The translations under genes were made by a program, and so were the position numbers. Positions 61,562 through 64,000 of a stretch of 64,000 nt of DNA are shown piece by piece. The stretch is from contig JAUIFH010000001.1 in NCBI GenBank assembly GCA_030429495.1, positions 186,001-250,000 of the forward strand. The letters run 5' to 3'. How positions within the stretch are numbered: position 1 is the stretch's first letter; each line of letters opens with the position of its first letter. The notes beneath the pieces are model-generated. The model was not told the origin of the DNA. It saw only the letters and a list, made by a program, of their open reading frames with translations, and made no database searches. This DNA comes from Alphaproteobacteria bacterium. Lineage in GTDB: Bacteria; Pseudomonadota; Alphaproteobacteria; Rhodobacterales; Rhodobacteraceae.

Positions 61562-63040
61562 TCAGGTGCCGCAGAATGTCTTGTACCTCCCGAAATCCGC
61601 CGGGGCGGGTTCGGCATAGTCGCCGCAGCCATCCTGTTCGCTGAACGGATCGGACAGCACGGCCAGCAGCCGGTCGAACGGCGCCATGTCGTTCTGCAGC
61701 GCCGCCTGCAACGCTTCCTCGACCTTGTGGTTGCGCGGGATGTAGAGCGGGTTGGCCCGGTCCATCGCGGCTGCCCGCGCCGTTGACCCGATTTCCTCCT
61801 GCGCCAGCCGCAGGTCATAGCGCCCCCGCCATTCGTCGAACCCTGCGGGGTCGTCGAACAATGCCTGTGCCGGCGCGGCGTTGCCGCGTGCGACGCCGGA
61901 CATGGCCCGGAAGAGCTTGGTGAAGTCGACGTTCTGCCCCTCCATCGCGGTGTGCAGATCGTTGGCGAGGTTGATATCGTCTGGCAGTTCCCTGGCGAGA
62001 CCAAGCTTGGCGCGCATCACGTCCAGCCATGCGCTCTGGTAGTGGCCGGGGAAGGCGTTGATCTCGTTCGTGGCCTGCCGGATCGCATCGTCGGTATCGG
62101 CGGGGTTGATGAGTTCCAGAAGCGTTTCGGCGAACCGCGCGAGGTTCCACTGCGCGATCGACGGCTGATTGCCGTAGGCGTAGCGGCCGAGCTGGTCGAT
62201 GGAGCTGAAGACCGCTTTCGGATCGTAGCTGTCGATAAAGGCGCAGGGCCCATAGTCGATCGTTTCGCCGGAAATGGTCATGTTGTCGGTGTTCATGACG
62301 CCATGAACGAAGCCGACACCCACCCATTTGGCGACAAGCGCGGCCTGCGCATCGCGCACACGGCGCAAGAGTTCGATATAGCGATCATCGCGGTCCGCAA
62401 TGTCCGGGTAGTGCCGGGCGATTGCGTAGTCGGCCAGCTGGCGGACCTTGTCGGTCTCTCCGCGCGCCGCGAAGAACTGGAACGTCCCGACCCTGAGATG
62501 CGAAGCCGCGACCCGCGCGAGTACCGCGCCGGGCTGATAACCATCGCGCTCGACCGCCTCGCCGGTCGTGACAGCCGCGAGCGCACGTGTGGTCGGAATG
62601 CCGAGCGCATACATCGCCTCGCCGATCAGATATTCGCGCAGCACCGGGCCGAGTACCGCCTTGCCGTCGCCGCCGCGCGAAAACGGTGTGCGGCCAGAGC
62701 CCTTCAGGTGTATGTCGCGCCGGTGGCCGTTGCGGTCGATCACCTCGCCAATCAGCAGCGCACGCCCGTCGCCAAGTTGCGGCGAGAAGCCGCCGAACTG
62801 GTGACCAGCATAGGCCATCGCAAGTGGCGTCGCGCCTTCGGGGCTTTCGGCCCCGGAAAAGATCGCGGCGCCGGCTTCACCCTCCAGCGCATCGGCGTCC
62901 AGCCCGAGTTCAACCGCAAGCGGTCGGTTGAGGCGCAGAAGCGTCGGCGCGGGCACCTTCGCGCCCGTCCAAGGCACGTAGAAACCTTCAAGGTCGCGCG
63001 CGTAGGAGTTGTCGAATGCGAAACCTGTGAATGCGTTCAC
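61562..63040 (-). CDS. selO: Protein adenylyltransferase SelO (YdiU/UPF0061)
   Basis: A pseudokinase-fold protein that AMPylates targets; in E. coli glutaredoxin and other redox proteins are targets. The 492-residue protein begins MNAFTGFAFDNSYARDLEGF. It has YAGHQFGGFSPQLGDGRA, KGSGRTPFSRGGDGKAVLGP, HGVMNTDNMTISGETIDYGPC (shown as HGVMNTDNM) and a C-terminal FCGT tail. It is the first gene of a redox-stress operon with 18 bases before the oxidoreductase. Length and motifs agree with SelO. Confidence 0.95.
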   Translation of the reverse strand: MNAFTGFAFDNSYARDLEGFYVPWTGAKVPAPTLLRLNRPLAVELGLDADALEGEAGAAIFSGAESPEGATPLAMAYAGHQFGGFSPQLGDGRALLIGEVIDRNGHRRDIHLKGSGRTPFSRGGDGKAVLGPVLREYLIGEAMYALGIPTTRALAAVTTGEAVERDGYQPGAVLARVAASHLRVGTFQFFAARGETDKVRQLADYAIARHYPDIADRDDRYIELLRRVRDAQAALVAKWVGVGFVHGVMNTDNMTISGETIDYGPCAFIDSYDPKAVFSSIDQLGRYAYGNQPSIAQWNLARFAETLLELINPADTDDAIRQATNEINAFPGHYQSAWLDVMRAKLGLARELPDDINLANDLHTAMEGQNVDFTKLFRAMSGVARGNAAPAQALFDDPAGFDEWRGRYDLRLAQEEIGSTARAAAMDRANPLYIPRNHKVEEALQAALQNDMAPFDRLLAVLSDPFSEQDGCGDYAEPAPADFGRYKTFCGT

Positions 63041-63153
63041 TTGGTGGCTCCTTTTCCGTTTGGCTGTCCGATCGGGTCGCTCATGTTCGTTATCTTTTCG
63101 GCGGCTATCCCGAGGTGCCTGTGCATCTCGCGTCCGCCGCCGCTGGATAGGAA

Positions 63154-63178
63154 GGCCGGTCGACGCCGTCGACCGGCC
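63154..63178 (-). terminator. Hairpin after the redoxin gene
   Basis: GGCCGGTCGAC (63154-63164), GCC loop and GTCGACCGGCC (63168-63178) form a perfect 11-base-pair stem just beyond the redoxin stop on the minus strand, followed by TTCCT. It probably ends the redoxin transcript before selO. The rest of 63041-63183 holds no gene. Confidence 0.65.
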
Positions 63179-63183
63179 AAGGG

Positions 63184-63684
63184 TCAGGCCCGCTTCAGGT
63201 CGGCACTCTCGGCCCCCAGTGCGGCGAGGAACCGGGTGGGATCAAGCCGGAAGTCGGCGTAGACCACGTTGCCCTCGGGGTCGATCACGGTGAACCACGG
63301 GGTCCCGCCCGAACGATAGTCCTCCATGAAGGTCGGGTAGCGCTCTCCTTCGGGCGGCAGGTCGTGGCCGAACGGAATCTTCAGGCCGTACTGTTCCTGA
63401 TTGACCCTGAGCTTGTCGAACGTGTTGGTCTCGGCCCCTTCGAACACGGTCTGGATAACGGCGAAGCCGAAGCCCATGTCCTTCAGGTTCCCGTGCAGGT
63501 AGCGCAAGGTTGGGAATCCGCGCGAATGGCAGCCGGGGCACCAGTGCTGGAAGCAGTAGATGATCTTGTAGCCGTCGCCCAGATCGGCCAGCCGCAGCGG
63601 CCGCTCCATCGGATTGCCGTCGGCGTCGATCCAGTCGTTGACGCGAAGTTCCTTGGCCTTGTCGTGCAGCCCTCCGAATTGCAT
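63184..63684 (-). CDS. Thioredoxin-fold redoxin with CPGC motif
   Basis: A 166-residue thioredoxin-like or peroxiredoxin-like protein. IIYCFQHWCPGCHSRGFPTL holds the CPGC active site; GGTPWFTVIDPEGNVVYADF carries the cis-proline region. The ATG at 63684 has AAAGGA eight bases upstream, better than the one at 63699. It has no signal peptide. It lies upstream of selO on the same strand but is separated by a terminator-like hairpin. Exact role unknown. Confidence 0.82.
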   Translation of the reverse strand: MQFGGLHDKAKELRVNDWIDADGNPMERPLRLADLGDGYKIIYCFQHWCPGCHSRGFPTLRYLHGNLKDMGFGFAVIQTVFEGAETNTFDKLRVNQEQYGLKIPFGHDLPPEGERYPTFMEDYRSGGTPWFTVIDPEGNVVYADFRLDPTRFLAALGAESADLKRA

Positions 63685-63695
63685 CGTGTTTCCTT

Positions 63696-64000
63696 TCATG
63701 CTCGGCCGGTTTGCACCGGGCGCGTTCCTGTCGTGGCGTTGCCCTGTCGTGCCCGCCGCTCAAGCGCGGCCAGGTCGTAAAGCGGGAGGGGTATCACCTC
63801 ATCTCCGATTTCCGTCACGGCGGGCGAGAGGTAGCGAAGCCCTTCCACTTCCGCCTCAAGGCCCGGACCGACGCAAAGCCCGGTCCGGGTGTCGTTCAGT
63901 TTCAGCCAGCCATTTCGCACCAACCCTGATGTCAGCAGGTCGAGGGCAAGCTGGTCACCCGGCCCGGACGTGTTGATCGTCAGGCCCGCCCTCAGTTCCT
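63696..64000 (-). CDS. Unidentified protein, C-terminal part only
   Basis: An open frame continuing beyond the right edge. About 100 C-terminal residues are visible, including GLTINTSGPGDQLALDLLTS, GWLKLNDTRTGLCVGPGLEA and VIPLPLYDLAALERR. No membrane helix or known motif stands out, and I do not recognise it. It precedes the redoxin gene by 11 bases on the same strand and may be its operon partner. Confidence 0.55.
   Translation of the reverse strand, partial: ELRAGLTINTSGPGDQLALDLLTSGLVRNGWLKLNDTRTGLCVGPGLEAEVEGLRYLSPAVTEIGDEVIPLPLYDLAALERRARQGNATTGTRPVQTGRA

Noticed and set aside
1-64000. CRISPR arrays, insertion sequences, prophage genes or tRNA/rRNA genes
   Set aside because: No regularly spaced repeats, transposase-like or integrase-like proteins, or convincing tRNA cloverleaf were seen. 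The region reads as stable chromosomal operons.

Overview
The window is high-GC bacterial DNA with dense, translationally coupled operons, many ATGA stop/start overlaps and long stop-free antisense frames. The gene content is an aerobic corrin pathway of the CobG/CobN type, a complete phn C-P lyase set, a TAXI-type TRAP transporter and an AmiC/AmiR-regulated ABC operon. Together this points to a Rhodobacterales-type alphaproteobacterium (inference from gene content, not from a search).

Region 1 (1-23.3 kb) makes and salvages cobalamin. A minus-strand operon opens at a cobalamin riboswitch near 14.3 kb. It runs through a DUF1636 protein, CobW, CobN, CobG, CobH, CobI, CobJ, CobL, CobE, CobM, CobB, CobA and a second DUF1636 protein. 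A second riboswitch near 0.5 kb then precedes cbtB and cbtA for cobalt uptake. cobK lies inside this operon on the opposite strand, and its start codon overlaps that of cobL. Divergently, cobO, an unknown gene and cobQ run on the plus strand. A minus-strand block (phosphatase, L-threonine kinase-like protein, CbiB-type synthase, threonine-phosphate decarboxylase, BluB) and a plus-strand block (cobinamide kinase, phosphoribosyltransferase, ribazoletransferase) finish the lower ligand and nucleotide loop. No CobF, CobS/CobT chelatase subunits or CobR are seen here.

Region 2 (23.4-32.6 kb) is nitrogen and carbon metabolism. It has two class III aminotransferases, a glutamine-synthetase-like ligase, a carboxymuconolactone-decarboxylase-fold protein and a TAXI/TRAP transporter with a coupled universal stress protein.

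Region 3 (33.1-47.1 kb) is phosphonate uptake and C-P lyase. phnC-phnD-phnE1-phnE2 is followed by an SDR and a hexapeptide acetyltransferase. The regulator phnF is divergent from phnGHIJK, then come a CorA-like protein, phnL and phnN. A DUF1045 2H-phosphoesterase is inverted between phnN and phnM. A clear inverted-repeat operator lies between phnF and phnG. No phnP or phnO is seen.

Region 4 (47.1-55.2 kb) is an amide-utilisation operon. A sigma70-like promoter and a leader with a rho-independent terminator precede amiC, the ANTAR regulator amiR, two permeases, a binding protein, an acetamidase/formamidase and a fused double ATPase.

Region 5 (55.2-64 kb) is stress and ion homeostasis. It holds a GreA-like protein, a small membrane protein with a CorA/ZntB-type transporter, and a tight minus-strand operon. 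That operon encodes SelO, a C-terminally short pyridine-nucleotide-disulfide oxidoreductase, a glutaredoxin-acetyltransferase fusion, an AhpD-like protein, MsrA, a cation/proton antiporter and a monooxygenase-fold protein. A redoxin and an unidentified partial gene lie at the right edge. The most notable observations are the SelO/glutaredoxin operon, the CorA-like protein with an altered GMN motif inside phn, the AmiR leader, and genes inverted inside the cob and phn operons.
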